In this document: in pieces, positions 1 through 8,739 of the stretch
How the letters are laid out: every line of letters begins with the position of its first letter
How positions within the stretch are numbered: the stretch's first letter is position 1
From: Omphalotus guepiniiformis
Lineage: Eukaryota > Basidiomycota > Agaricomycetes > Agaricales > Omphalotaceae
Assembly: GCA_028554645.1 (NCBI GenBank)
Contig: JAQOOI010000062.1
Location: 682,001-746,000, forward strand
Reading direction: 5' to 3'
Length of the DNA stretch: 64,000 bases
Notes under the pieces: generated by a model
The model's database searches: none
Told to the model about the DNA's origin: nothing
Seen by the model: only the letters and a program-made list of their open reading frames with translations
Position numbers and translations under genes: made by a program

Positions 1-399
1 AAGATGTATCCAAGATATAAGGGTCCCATGATTGTAATCAGAAGGACAAAAGGTGGATCATATGTTATTGCAGAGATGGATGGATCAGTGCTCAAAGAAA
101 AAGTTGCAGCATTTAGAGTCTTACCACATGCAGCCAGATACGAACCTATACAATTGCCAGACAATATTCATGAGCTAATAGACTTCAATAGTAAGCAATT
201 GGAGGCTATGATTGAGGATGAAGATAAAGACTTGGTCAAAAATACAGATTATATTTTTGATGCCATACCCAATCTTAGGCTTGAAGGGGATGATTCTGAT
301 GAAGAACACAGTGATTCGGATCTTGGAGACCACTTAGAAGACAATGAGGAACCAGATTGGGACGAAGGAGTCAAAACCAGGTCAAAAAGACAGACGTGA
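1..399 (+). CDS. Gypsy polyprotein, integrase C-terminal end (partial)
   Basis: This is the 3' end of a pol polyprotein that enters from the left edge in the same frame. The segment YKGPMIVIRRTKGG followed by AEMDGSVLKEKVAAFRVLPH is the conserved chromatin-facing tail of fungal Ty3/gypsy integrases, the region after the catalytic core that binds the DNA end. After about residue 65 the protein becomes very acidic (runs of D and E around residues 70-125) and ends in a basic KTRSKRQT tail, which could be a nuclear-localisation stretch. The stop codon is at 397-399. Function in the parent protein is inferred from family resemblance only. Confidence 0.85.
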   Translation, partial: KMYPRYKGPMIVIRRTKGGSYVIAEMDGSVLKEKVAAFRVLPHAARYEPIQLPDNIHELIDFNSKQLEAMIEDEDKDLVKNTDYIFDAIPNLRLEGDDSDEEHSDSDLGDHLEDNEEPDWDEGVKTRSKRQT

Positions 400-557
400 A
401 CTCAAAGTTGCAACTAGTATCCTTCATTACAAAGTTATCTAGTCACTACATGACTCTGAGTATGAACATAATGTATAGTAAGGACAGTGTTTAGGTATAT
501 ATATAATATATGCCGGACATTTAAAAGAACATTGTAAATAAGGTGGTACCAGGGGAA

Positions 558-1872
558 CTACTCGTCAGTGGTCATGTCGGTGGTAGAGGTAGAATCTACT
601 GAGTCCATAGAGTCATCTCCATCCACATCGGAACTACCTTTAATGGACTTCTTAATAACTAAGGAAAGATTGTCTGCTAGCTTCTGCATGTCACGATAAC
701 GAGCACTGTTGGTTTGAACAATGTGTGCGAGAGTAGAACACTCGGTACGGAGGCAATTGTGTATGGCCTTAAGAGATTCGAGCGTGAGCTGGTCGTAATC
801 GTAGTATGGAACGAATGCGAGTGTCTTAAGAACACTGGTGTGAGCCATATCACGTAGGGCCTTCTCAACTATAAAGAATAATGTCAGAATGTATATTGAA
901 TACTATTAAGTGTGTACTTACAGTCAGTTTCTTCTCTAAGGTTTGAAACAGCTGTTTCCAACTTAAGTCGTTTTTGGCCGGATGTCGCAAAGCCCTTCAA
1001 AATGTAGTGGTTAGCCTTCCTGTATGCGCCAGAGGATTGATCCAATCCCGGAACTGCTGAGTATGGCATGCTTACAACGGTGTGTTGGTTCGCGATAAGT
1101 TCTGCCTTACGGAACTAGTAACGAATTAATATATGTCCGGTTGAAAATAATGAGTGACTTACAGTAAGATTCTTGATAGCACTAGCTTCTTTAGCGCTGC
1201 TAGAGTCCTTGGTACCATCAGTCATCTGTAAGAACAATGTGTACAAAATGTTAGTACAAAGTATTAATTACCGGGTGGAAATTACTTACAAGTGCTTCAC
1301 CGACAGTTTTGTCGAGAGGAGGGATAATAATGACTTCAACATTGTCGTTGTCATCACAAACAGCCTTTGACTTGGGGGTTTCCTTGCCCTGGAATAAAGT
1401 TAGATAATGAATATAAGTCCGGTAGATATTCGTACCTTGCGTTTCCGATTGTTACCTTCTTCCTTAGCCTTAGCGACTGCTTCAGCAGCAGCAGCGGCAT
1501 TCTTGAGACGTTCTTGAACCATACGGTCAAGGTGTTTCTGAAGTCCGGCTACAGAACGAAGAGGCAACATTTGAGGACGAGCCGCCATAACCGCCTGCAG
1601 GGCAGTGACGTTGTCTTCAAACTTCTTGAAGAGTTCCTCGTCGGCAGCTGTAGTAGCCATATCGAGGGGTTTAACCTTAAACTCGAATTATTATTAAACG
1701 CCGGGCGATTATTAAAAATGAAATAACGTACCAAGAAGTCACAAAGTGTCTTAGCAAATTGGAACATCTCTCCATCGGGAACGTTACGAGCACGAGCACG
1801 GTCAAAGGTGCTGCGACAAAGTTCCAGCAAAGCAAGCCAGTCTTCTTTGATGAAAGAGGGAGTAGGGGCCAT
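558..1872 (-). CDS. Antisense gene B inside the gypsy element, unknown function
   Basis: Reading the minus strand from ATG at 1872, six exons join in frame through five short GT-AG introns (near 1731-1679, 1433-1391, 1287-1229, 1163-1117 and 919-870). The product is about 300 residues. It starts MAPTPSFIKEDWLALLELC, continues through a predicted alpha-helical, alanine-rich segment (AAAAAEAVAKAKEE) with a KRK basic patch, and ends in an acidic Ser/Asp/Thr tail. I recognise no catalytic motif. All introns keep the frame and no premature stop appears, so the gene seems maintained. It faces the retrotransposon transcript head-on and ends about 160 bp from the pol stop. It might be a nucleic-acid-binding or structural accessory protein, but that is a guess. 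Confidence 0.6.
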
Positions 1873-2570
1873 TGAGAAAGTAAGAGCTTGTGATAACGAA
1901 TTATAGAACAAGGGAATGTTGGTTCGAAGCAATTTATGATCGTTACATTTGTTCTTTTATAGCTGAAAAATGTACTGTACCTGGCTGAAAATTTTTGAGG
2001 TCGAAAAATCGTCTTCAAATTCTCTTAGGGGTATAATGTTCAGCGGGGGCGCTGAAATTTTTTAGTTTGGGGGAGAGGGTGACAAGTTCCGGAGAACTTA
2101 TCAATATATTTATTATCCGGTGTATATTCGTCCTTCAAATTAAAAGAAACATAAAGAATAAAAAAAAAAGAATAATAAAGCTAAAAGAATGTAATAACAA
2201 AGTTGTGGTCATTTCTTAAAATGGAATTTAAGCGCTGAGCGACAATCTTCGATTTTGAATTTCAGCCGGACTTCAGAAAGTCAGCTGCGACTTCGATTTC
2301 TTAAGAGTCTTAAAGGTTTAAAATCCTTCATGAGAAGAAGAGGTGCACAATAAAAATGAGATTTCTGTACACTAAGTGTCTACAAGCAATGGGTAGAGCT
2401 TAAACTTAGGTACAGGCAGCGATAAGGTAATGACAATGTGTAAAATAAATGTTCGATGCGACGCAGCACGACCTACAAAGAAACGAGACCATCGAGATAA
2501 GCGTAAAGAAAGTAATTCAAAAGAAGACGCTGGGGCACGAAATAATGAATGAAGGAAGAAAGTCCAGTGC
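1873..2570. other. Spacer between antisense genes A and B
   Basis: About 700 bases are free of convincing coding. The stretch is AT-rich with a poly(A)-like run near 2160-2175, and it contains the polypurine-tract-like block at 2060-2076. Sequence just above 1872 would serve as the promoter of gene B. Nothing else recognisable was seen. Confidence 0.5.
2060..2076 (+). promoter_or_regulatory. Internal polypurine-tract-like motif
   Basis: The 17 bases TTTTAGTTTGGGGGAGA are identical to the block that precedes the 3' LTR at 5027-5043. At the LTR this block is the expected primer for plus-strand cDNA synthesis. The internal copy is not followed by LTR-like sequence, so it may be a central polypurine tract or a mark of an earlier element end that was displaced when the downstream region was added. 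Confidence 0.5.
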
Positions 2571-4478
2571 CTAAGCTTCTGGACTTACCTCCTCAGATTC
2601 CCCAACGCCTGCACTTTGATTAGCGTTTTCTTTGCCTTTATCAAGGTACGCTTGATCCACTGCAATCGGTTCTCCTTGGTCGTTGACGTCGACGGCGCTG
2701 CAAAGACGGAAGTCGTCAACCTTCCAACCGAGTGCGGCAGCCAATAGTTCCATCTGAGTCTTGTTTGCAAGGAAGTCGGCGTCAGGTTTGAGAGAACAAA
2801 GGACGCTACGAGCATCGATGCAAGCATCGCGAAGACGCTGCTGCTCGGTGTGGATCAACGAACTAAGCTGTTTGGCAGACTCGCGTGCTTGATTAGACTG
2901 TCGAACCAGGCTATCGAACTCGGTATGAAGCTGTAGAAGATTGGAAACATGCAAATTGATAACTAGAAAGTCATTAGAATGATATAATGAGAGGAAAAGG
3001 GATGAAGACTTATCTGCAGGGTGTTGTCGCCCTTCTTGGTATGCTAGGTCTCGAACCTTCGCCATGCTGTCAAGGGAATACTGGAACAAACATGGGCGCT
3101 TCCACTTCTCGCAGACGCTGCACTTATTATTCTCTCCGCGCCATACGCACGGTTGACTCAAATTGCCGGTTAAACAGCCAGCGCAAATCGGGTTGAGACT
3201 GTAGCCTTGGAGGGACCGGTTGACAGAGACGAGATCCTTGAATTTGTGCCGCAAGCCAGTAGGATTGACGAACTGGAAAGGGATAGTGGCAGCGGCAGAC
3301 GCGAAACGTGAATCTCGTGTGAGTGATTTTCGGCTTCCAGTGGGCTGTTTTAAGAAGGTTAATAAAAGGAAGAAAGAAGAAAGAAACGATACTTACTGCG
3401 TTGGTGGCGTAAGTAATCTCGAACGGATTGGCGGTAATGGTGTCGACAACTTCATCGTCCTCACCGGCACTTGCTTCCGTAGCCTAGACAAAGATGAAAT
3501 AATTAAAAAGGAAGATAGAGCAGTAAAGAATACGGACCTCGGGTTTAATCTTCCTGGGTCTACCACGACCGCGAGCAGGAGCAACCGACTTGGGTTTCCT
3601 AGTTGCAGAACGTGTGACGATCTTGGAAGTAGAAGGAGAAGGGTCATGTTTCGCCTTCTTTTTAGGAGGGGAGGCAAGCTCGTCTAGCTGCTCGGAATCG
3701 TCGGAGTCGGTAGAAGAAGGCGAGTATTCATCCTCGACCGGCGGATTTTCAGTAAGAACCTTCACAGGAGGTGCAACTGAAGACGTTTCGGTATCGAGAG
3801 GAGCGAAAAACTCAGGCAAGGAATCGAATTGGAAAGAGGCTTCGTTCTTGAAGTCGTACAAATCCACATCCGGTAGTTGTCGAGAAAGGGGAAAAGGCTA
3901 TAAAGAGAATTAGTATAGAAAACGGAAATATAATAAGGAAATTACCGAAAGTTTCAGCTGGCGAAGTCGTTTCGTAGTCGTTTTTGGGATGACGAGAGGT
4001 TCGAAGTCTTTGTACTCCTTACACTCCTTGTCGTGAAGTAACCAAGCGAGGCGAGAAATAGACCACCAGAAGCAACGGGCGTAATAAGGCAGATCCGTCT
4101 CGTTAGCCCAGTCGTCGAAGAAATGAGACTAGAAGGTAGAAATAAAAATATTAATATAAGGAACAAAGAAAAATAAAGAAAATGTCTTACCCAGTCGAGG
4201 TATGCGTATGTTAGAGCCTCCAGGACATGGGCACTGGGATAATCGTTCTCGTAGTCCGGAGATTCGAAGTTGGCGATATAAATTTCGGAGAGTTGGGCCT
4301 GAATTTTTGTTAACGCCTTTTGTAACATGTGGTGCCGAACAAGGGGAAGAGAGACTGGCTCGAAAGAAGGAACGGGATTCTTGGATTTAGCGACGCGTTT
4401 TCGAGAGCTTGTTACTTCGACGGTTGGGGCCGTCTTTTTGCTACCGCGTTTGTCGTCTGTTGGTGGTTTGGGCGCCAT
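2571..4478 (-). CDS. Antisense gene A inside the gypsy element, six-cysteine zinc-cluster-like protein
   Basis: Minus-strand gene from ATG at 4478 (MAPKPPTDDKRGSKK) to a stop at 2571. Exons join in frame across introns near 4188-4133, 3944-3898, 3536-3486 and 3394-3345. The N-terminal third is basic and disordered, then helical (HHMLQKALTKIQAQLSEIY). The middle has an acidic Ser/Asp run and a basic, AT-hook-like RGRGRPRK near an SPPKKKAKHD stretch, which could act as a nuclear signal. The C-terminal part holds six cysteines spaced C-x2-C-x8-C-x8-C-x2-C-x6-C (CAGC at the start, CSVCEKWKRPC at the end), resembling a fungal Zn2Cys6 cluster, followed by a probable coiled coil (SNQARESAKQLSSL). 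One further intron (51 nt, near 3014-2964) has a donor beginning AT instead of GT. It is a multiple of three and free of stops, so the frame stays open if it is retained. DNA or chromatin binding is inferred. Confidence 0.65.
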
Positions 4479-5026
4479 TGGAGCAAACAAAGAAGGAAGA
4501 GAATGTAGCCAACACAGAAGAAGAATAGAATGATTAAAAGAAGTAGAATGCAAGTCAGAAGAGAAAGAACGAAGTTCCGGCTCGCTCTGTAAATTTTGAG
4601 AGTCGGAGGGAGAGGAATCATATGAAGAAAGAAAAAGCGAAGTTGAGCCCATATATAATGAAGTGACGAGCATGAAAAGCAAAAAGATGTGAATAAAAGA
4701 CATGACAACGTATAAGGTAATAATGACTCACCTATGATGGGAAATAGCTTGTGTTGAGGGCCGATATTCCAGAAAAACTTTAAAATGAACGAGTTAGGAA
4801 AACACACTTCTGAGTTCGTGAGGCCAAAGCTGTTTGTATTCAGTTCCGGCAGTTCAGCAAAAAGTCACGTGATCGTGCCATAGCGGCTTTCGATCCGGTG
4901 TTTGGATAATGGAATATTGACCGGATGAATAATGTTGAAGGAAAATTTTATTGAACTCTTAACAACTGCTGTACTATAAAATAAAGTCAGTAGATTGGCT
5001 GAAGAATTGACCGGGGACGGTCAAGA
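4479..5026. other. Upstream region of gene A, within the element
   Basis: This stretch lies between gene A and the polypurine tract. It would contain the promoter of antisense gene A. The segment 4480-4720 can be translated on the minus strand but is low-complexity Ser/Leu/Phe and is probably untranslated leader. A CACGTG E-box-like core lies near 4865. Several CCGG cores sit in otherwise AT-rich sequence. Confidence 0.4.
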
Positions 5027-5043
5027 TTTTAGTTTGGGGGAGA
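5027..5043 (+). promoter_or_regulatory. 3' polypurine tract
   Basis: The block TTTTAGTTTGGGGGAGA ends directly at the first base of the LTR. Its purine core GGGGGAGA (5036-5043) is in the classic position for priming plus-strand DNA synthesis of an LTR retrotransposon on the plus strand. Confidence 0.8.
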
Positions 5044-5330
5044 TGATGCACCGATTTTCGGCACCTGCATTAAAAGCCAGGTGATTAATCATTTTAGGCA
5101 TTTGCAGTGAGGTATTAGAGGGTTGAAAGGTGCCCGCCTTGTCAATCAAAATGTGTTGTGATTTGAGTAATAAAGCATGTTCTATTACCTACGGTACAAC
5201 ATGTGTATCAAGGTTCTAGGCTAGTCAGTACAGTTGTGATGTAGAGAATTGTTCAATAGCCATCCACTGTTGAATCAGACTCACCCAATCTCGTAACGAG
5301 AACTCTGACATCACAACGTCAATTGCATCA
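5044..5330 (+). repeat. 3' LTR of the gypsy element
   Basis: A 287-bp segment begins TGATGCA and ends TGCATCA, giving a perfect 7-bp terminal inverted repeat with the canonical TG...CA ends. It directly follows the polypurine tract. An AATAAA polyadenylation signal lies at 5169-5174. The bases after it, TATAA, would be the 3' copy of a 5-bp target duplication if the 5' LTR were visible. Confidence 0.8.
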
Positions 5331-6184
5331 TATAATTATTAGGGGAACATCTTCCTCCGGTCAATAAAGATTAAAAACCCGGCGGAAACTAAAAATGGAC
5401 GGAACACGAAATAGAGTCGAAATAATGGATCTAGAATAGTTTTGGGATATTTACTTCTTAATTAATTGCCAAGAACAAAAAGTTGATCGAGGAAATTTGC
5501 TTCGATTAATTGTCCGGTGAAAATTGCTTGACAAGAAACCGGTTAGGAGGTGTAAAAACTTGATCAGTAAAATTTCTCGGAATACTACTGAATTGAAGGA
5601 GTTCCTTTGACGAAACAATGTGATACTTTGAGGGGTATAATTTCTATCAGGTGATTAATCCTATGGAACCCGGATGCCCGAGAAATGTCAAGGAAATCCG
5701 TAAAAATGAGATAAAGGGGCTGAATATTGCCTACAATAAAAATAATGGAATTAAAACGCATTTTTGAGGTTGGCCTCATAAAATAGATCTATAACAAGTA
5801 ATAATGGACATACTTGACACAGATACTTACAACCTACATACACGGATATAGATATATATATAAAACAGGACAGTTTAGCTATAATTTCCGTTTTTATTAA
5901 TTTTGGACTGGCAGTATGTATAAAAGGGCAGTAACTTGGAGAGAGAAAATCCAGGAGAGTACCATAGAGTCACAGGGTCACTGGGGATCGTCTTTATAAC
6001 GTGAATCGTGCCTGTGAAGGGAAATCCTACCAAAAACATAAAGTTGCCCTGGTCTGTTTATAGTCCGGTGTTTATTGCGATATTGTATAAAGATCATTGT
6101 TGGTTGAATTGAACTGGTTGTGTTATTGGAATTGGTTGTTTGATCTTGTGGTCAATTGGTTGTGATTGTGCAGTGAACACCTGT
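5331..6184. other. AT-rich decayed repeat, possibly an older LTR
   Basis: No gene is seen. The sequence is AT-rich, with a good TATA-like box at 5920-5926 (TATAAAAGG context), purine-rich sequence just after it, and several imperfect copies of ATTGGTTG between about 6095 and 6165. This resembles the promoter half and downstream end of another LTR, but I could not find matching terminal repeats. Confidence 0.35.
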
Positions 6185-6406
6185 CTTGTTCAAAACCGTC
6201 TTCTGTAGATTTGGTAGTGATTGTAATGTCATCTACATAGACTGGTATGATGATTTGGACATTGTTGCGCTTGTAAACCCAAATACTGTGCTCGCACTTC
6301 ACACGTGTGAAGTTCATTTCTTCAGTTATGAATTTGGAGTGTAACGAGAATTTGTTCTCATGGCAGCACCATTCAGCCAAAAATTTGACAGTTAAGCGGG
6401 CCTCCG
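6185..6406 (-). pseudogene. Ty1/copia reverse transcriptase fragment
   Basis: On the minus strand a short open stretch encodes MNFTRVKCEHSIWVYKR followed by IIIPVYVDDITITTKS. The YVDD box with hydrophobic flanks, preceded by the C-E-x-S-x-W/Y-x-Y pattern, is the active-site region of copia-type reverse transcriptase. Only about 45-50 residues are recognisable; the rest of the element is missing. The fragment stops exactly where the left arm of the large inverted repeat begins, so it lies outside the palindrome. Confidence 0.7.
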
Positions 6407-6706
6407 GTGTAGTGACTATGAAATGAATGAGAGAGATACTCAAATGAGCACAATCCAACTCAAATCAAAAATGATGTAGGGTGAGGTGTGACTGGCATTG
6501 TCAGAGATTCCGCACAGTTAGATGCAACAATTGAACTTCGAATCTGCAGGGTTACAGATGTCTTTATCTCAATCTGGGTGAAAAATGGCAGAGGGTATCT
6601 CAAAACACAAGATTCAGACAGAAGGTAGGGGTGGTTTTCAGGGTTCAGGAGGGATTCAGGACAATCAATCTCAATGTTAAACTCGATCCAATGGTCAGAC
6701 AATGCA

Positions 6707-6790
6707 GGGAACAGTTTCAGATGCAGCACAGACAGTTTCAGCAGGCAGATTCAGCACAGACAGAACAGCAGTTTCAGCAAAGATTCAGTA
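6707..6790. repeat. CAG/CAGA-rich imperfect tandem tract
   Basis: Variants of ACAGTTTCAGCA and CAGATTCAGCACAGA follow one another with no constant period. The mirrored tract is at 11685-11768. It gives glutamine-rich short reading frames, which I do not regard as genes. Confidence 0.6.
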
Positions 6791-8100
6791 TCTCTTTCAA
6801 TTTATCTGCCACAAGGGACTTTACAGAAGTTTTCACAACTGGACATTTCTCGAACTGAACTCTAAAGAGCCAGGCTATATTCCATCTAAGAAGGGTTTCC
6901 TGCTTTGGCTTGTAGCTTTGGGCAGTACTTGCTTGAGAAAATCTAAATAGATACTCTATAAGCTATATATACTAAATCATAAAATAAAACATATATCTCG
7001 AAATTAAAAGAGTAATCTGAACAGTAAATGAGTCAAAAGTAAGTAAGTATCAATTGAGCAGAGATTGGATTCTTTTTAGGTAGTTTTCTAGTTAATTTTC
7101 CAGTTAGATAGTCAAAATGTAGGAACTTTGGGTATAGATTGGTATAAAAACAGAAATATATTGCTTTGTCCGCATTCTAGGTGTGTTAGGGCGTACCCAG
7201 GGTATCTGAATAAAGGTCCAGAACATGTAAATAGCAACCAGTATCATGACAGTTGACATTCTCCTCAGTGCATTGCAAATCTGGTCTCCTATAAGTTTCT
7301 CCAAAATTGGCATATTCTCCTCTACTAGGGCAGCATTAGGAGTTGTGTAGAAGCTCTAGAGCTTATCTAGACCATGCTTCACTATTTCTATCAGCCACAG
7401 TAAGGTACAGTAGCTGTTTATTTCAAGTGTTACCCCTATACATCTCTTTTTGGTCAGATTTGTACCCAGGTTATATTTCTTGTTTAGGAAAGCTCTCAGC
7501 TTCTCCTAGGACAGTATTCTATCTCATAGTTCCATCTAAGACCTCCAGTTAGAGTGCCTTTGTCTTTCATCAAGTTCAGAGGGTTACTGAATTTCAGAGA
7601 GATACTCAGATCCAGAGAGATACTCATTTTCAGTATCTAACTCATTTGTGCAGATGTAACTTTGAATCTACTCCTTTTATTACACAGATTGGCATTTCAT
7701 CTTAGTGACATGATGTTCACATAGTACTCAATGTACAAATATTTCTCTGGTAATGCAATCTTCAAGATTGCCCATATTCTCAGCATTCAATCTTATAGTG
7801 CCAACTTAGTTAGCAAGACCAGCTGGAACTTTTGATCAGTCCAAAGGACTTAGATAGTTGTTCAGTTGAAGTGAAAATCCATCAACCCCTTGGATTACAG
7901 TCAACAACACTTGGTAGAGTCTCTAGTTATTAGAGGGTGGGTCTGACCAACTCAATCTGGTATGGAACATTGGAATTTCAACACATCTGGAGAGGCATAA
8001 CTAGTATCTCCTTGTATAACCCATTGGTCACAGTTGCTTAGCACCAGATTCAGTACTGTAGCATTCACTACACTTAGGCATTGTGAGTACAAGTATGTTT

Positions 8101-8137
8101 CATGTCTTAACTAGCAGCCTGGGGTGACTCTAGTCCT
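8101..8137 (+). repeat. Inner inverted repeat flanking the tyrosinase fragment, left copy
   Basis: This 37-bp stretch beginning CATGTCTTAACTAGCAGC matches the reverse complement of 8527-8563 at 34 of 37 positions. Weaker similarity continues outward for about 200 more bases (GGATTACAGTC and GGGTGGGTCTGACCAAC on one side, diverged forms on the other). The mirrored copies in the right arm are at 10338-10374 and 9912-9948. The pair brackets the tyrosinase fragment like the terminal repeats of a gene-capturing transposon. Confidence 0.75.
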
Positions 8138-8206
8138 TTATGTTCAGTTTCCAATACTTGAACATCCAATATTTACTTCAATCTGATAGATTTCAGTACT
8201 GAAAGG

Positions 8207-8440
8207 CTTTTTGACGCAACAGCGGCTGCCAAGACTCGTGTTGACGACTTTCAAGGTGTTCATGTCTCCATGAGTGACACTATTCATTTCATAGTAAGTA
8301 CAAATCCCATCGAAGAGTTGAATGTATAACTGGACCATGCTCACTCATGCTAAGGGACAATTCTTACCTTACCATTGATACTTCCTCTGGCTATACAAAA
8401 AAACTATGCGCGAAGAATGCGGGTATATTGATGTTACCCT
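8207..8440 (+). pseudogene. Tyrosinase exon 2-3 fragment, left arm
   Basis: The plus strand encodes AKTRVDDFQGVHVSMSDTIHF, with an intron at 8294-8354, then GQFLPYH and YFLWLYKKTMREECGY. These align with the copper-A region of the complete tyrosinase at 14323-15621, including the GVH, IHF and PWH histidines. The arginine codon CGA of that gene is TGA here (8376-8378), a premature stop made by a single C-to-T change at a CpG. Exon 1 and everything after the copper-A exon are missing. About ten CpGs remain in this fragment, whereas the surrounding repeat has none. Confidence 0.85.
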
Positions 8441-8526
8441 GTTGTCACGCCTCACAGCAGTTTGCGCTTCAATCTGCACAAAAACACTATAAATATGAAT
8501 ATTGGAGTTGTGTAATAGGAATATTG

Positions 8527-8563
8527 AGGACTAGAGTGAGCCCAAGCTGCTAGTTAAGACATG
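8527..8563 (-). repeat. Inner inverted repeat flanking the tyrosinase fragment, right copy
   Basis: Reverse-complement partner of 8101-8137 (34 of 37 bases). It ends GTTAAGACATG, so both ends of the bracketed unit read CATG outward. The similarity extends further out in diverged form to about 8739 and continues, on the mirrored side, into the spacer near 9690-9735. Confidence 0.75.
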
Positions 8564-8739
8564 ATGACACATTGTACCAAGTACCAGAGCATAAAGTATG
8601 CTACAGTACATATCATGGTACTTAGCTGCTATGATCAATTGGTCAATATGGGAGATACTGGACATACCTCTTTCATCTGGATAAATCTATAAGGATGCAT
8701 CTGCATGTGAAGTTGGTCAAACCCACCTTTTGAATGTCC

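Larger units (their letters stand above)
1..5330 (+). mobile_element. Ty3/gypsy LTR retrotransposon, 3' portion
   Basis: The window opens inside an LTR retrotransposon on the plus strand. Visible parts are the last 132 codons of the polyprotein (integrase C-terminus), a 4.6-kb region downstream of pol, a polypurine tract at 5036-5043 and a 3' LTR at 5044-5330. The region between pol and the LTR carries two multi-exon genes in antisense orientation, which an ordinary gypsy element lacks. The 5' LTR, gag, protease, RT and RNase H lie outside the window, so target-site duplication and LTR-LTR identity cannot be checked. The pol remnant, both antisense genes and the LTR termini look largely intact, which suggests a fairly young insertion. 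Confidence 0.85.
6407..8739 (+). repeat. Left arm of a 2,333-bp inverted repeat
   Basis: Each base n in this arm pairs with the complement of base 18475-n in the right arm (9736-12068). I saw only three differences, at 6420, 6645 and 6958, all transitions, and no insertion or deletion. Reading frames present here recur with the same coordinates mirrored in the other arm. The arm contains a CAG-rich tract, decayed repeat DNA and a tyrosinase exon fragment. Beyond its outer end (GTGTAGTGACTAT) the flanks are unrelated: copia RT on the left, tyrosinase intron on the right. Confidence 0.95.

Noticed and set aside
2077..2400. A second LTR starting after the internal polypurine tract
   Set aside because: The following sequence (GGGTGACAAG...) has no TG...CA-bounded relative of the 5044-5330 LTR, so only the tract itself is duplicated.
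6460..6858. Short open frames mirrored in both palindrome arms (82, 75, 89 and 69 codons)
   Set aside because: They overlap each other on both strands, lack domains and lie in CpG-depleted repeat. Their duplication only reflects the inverted repeat.
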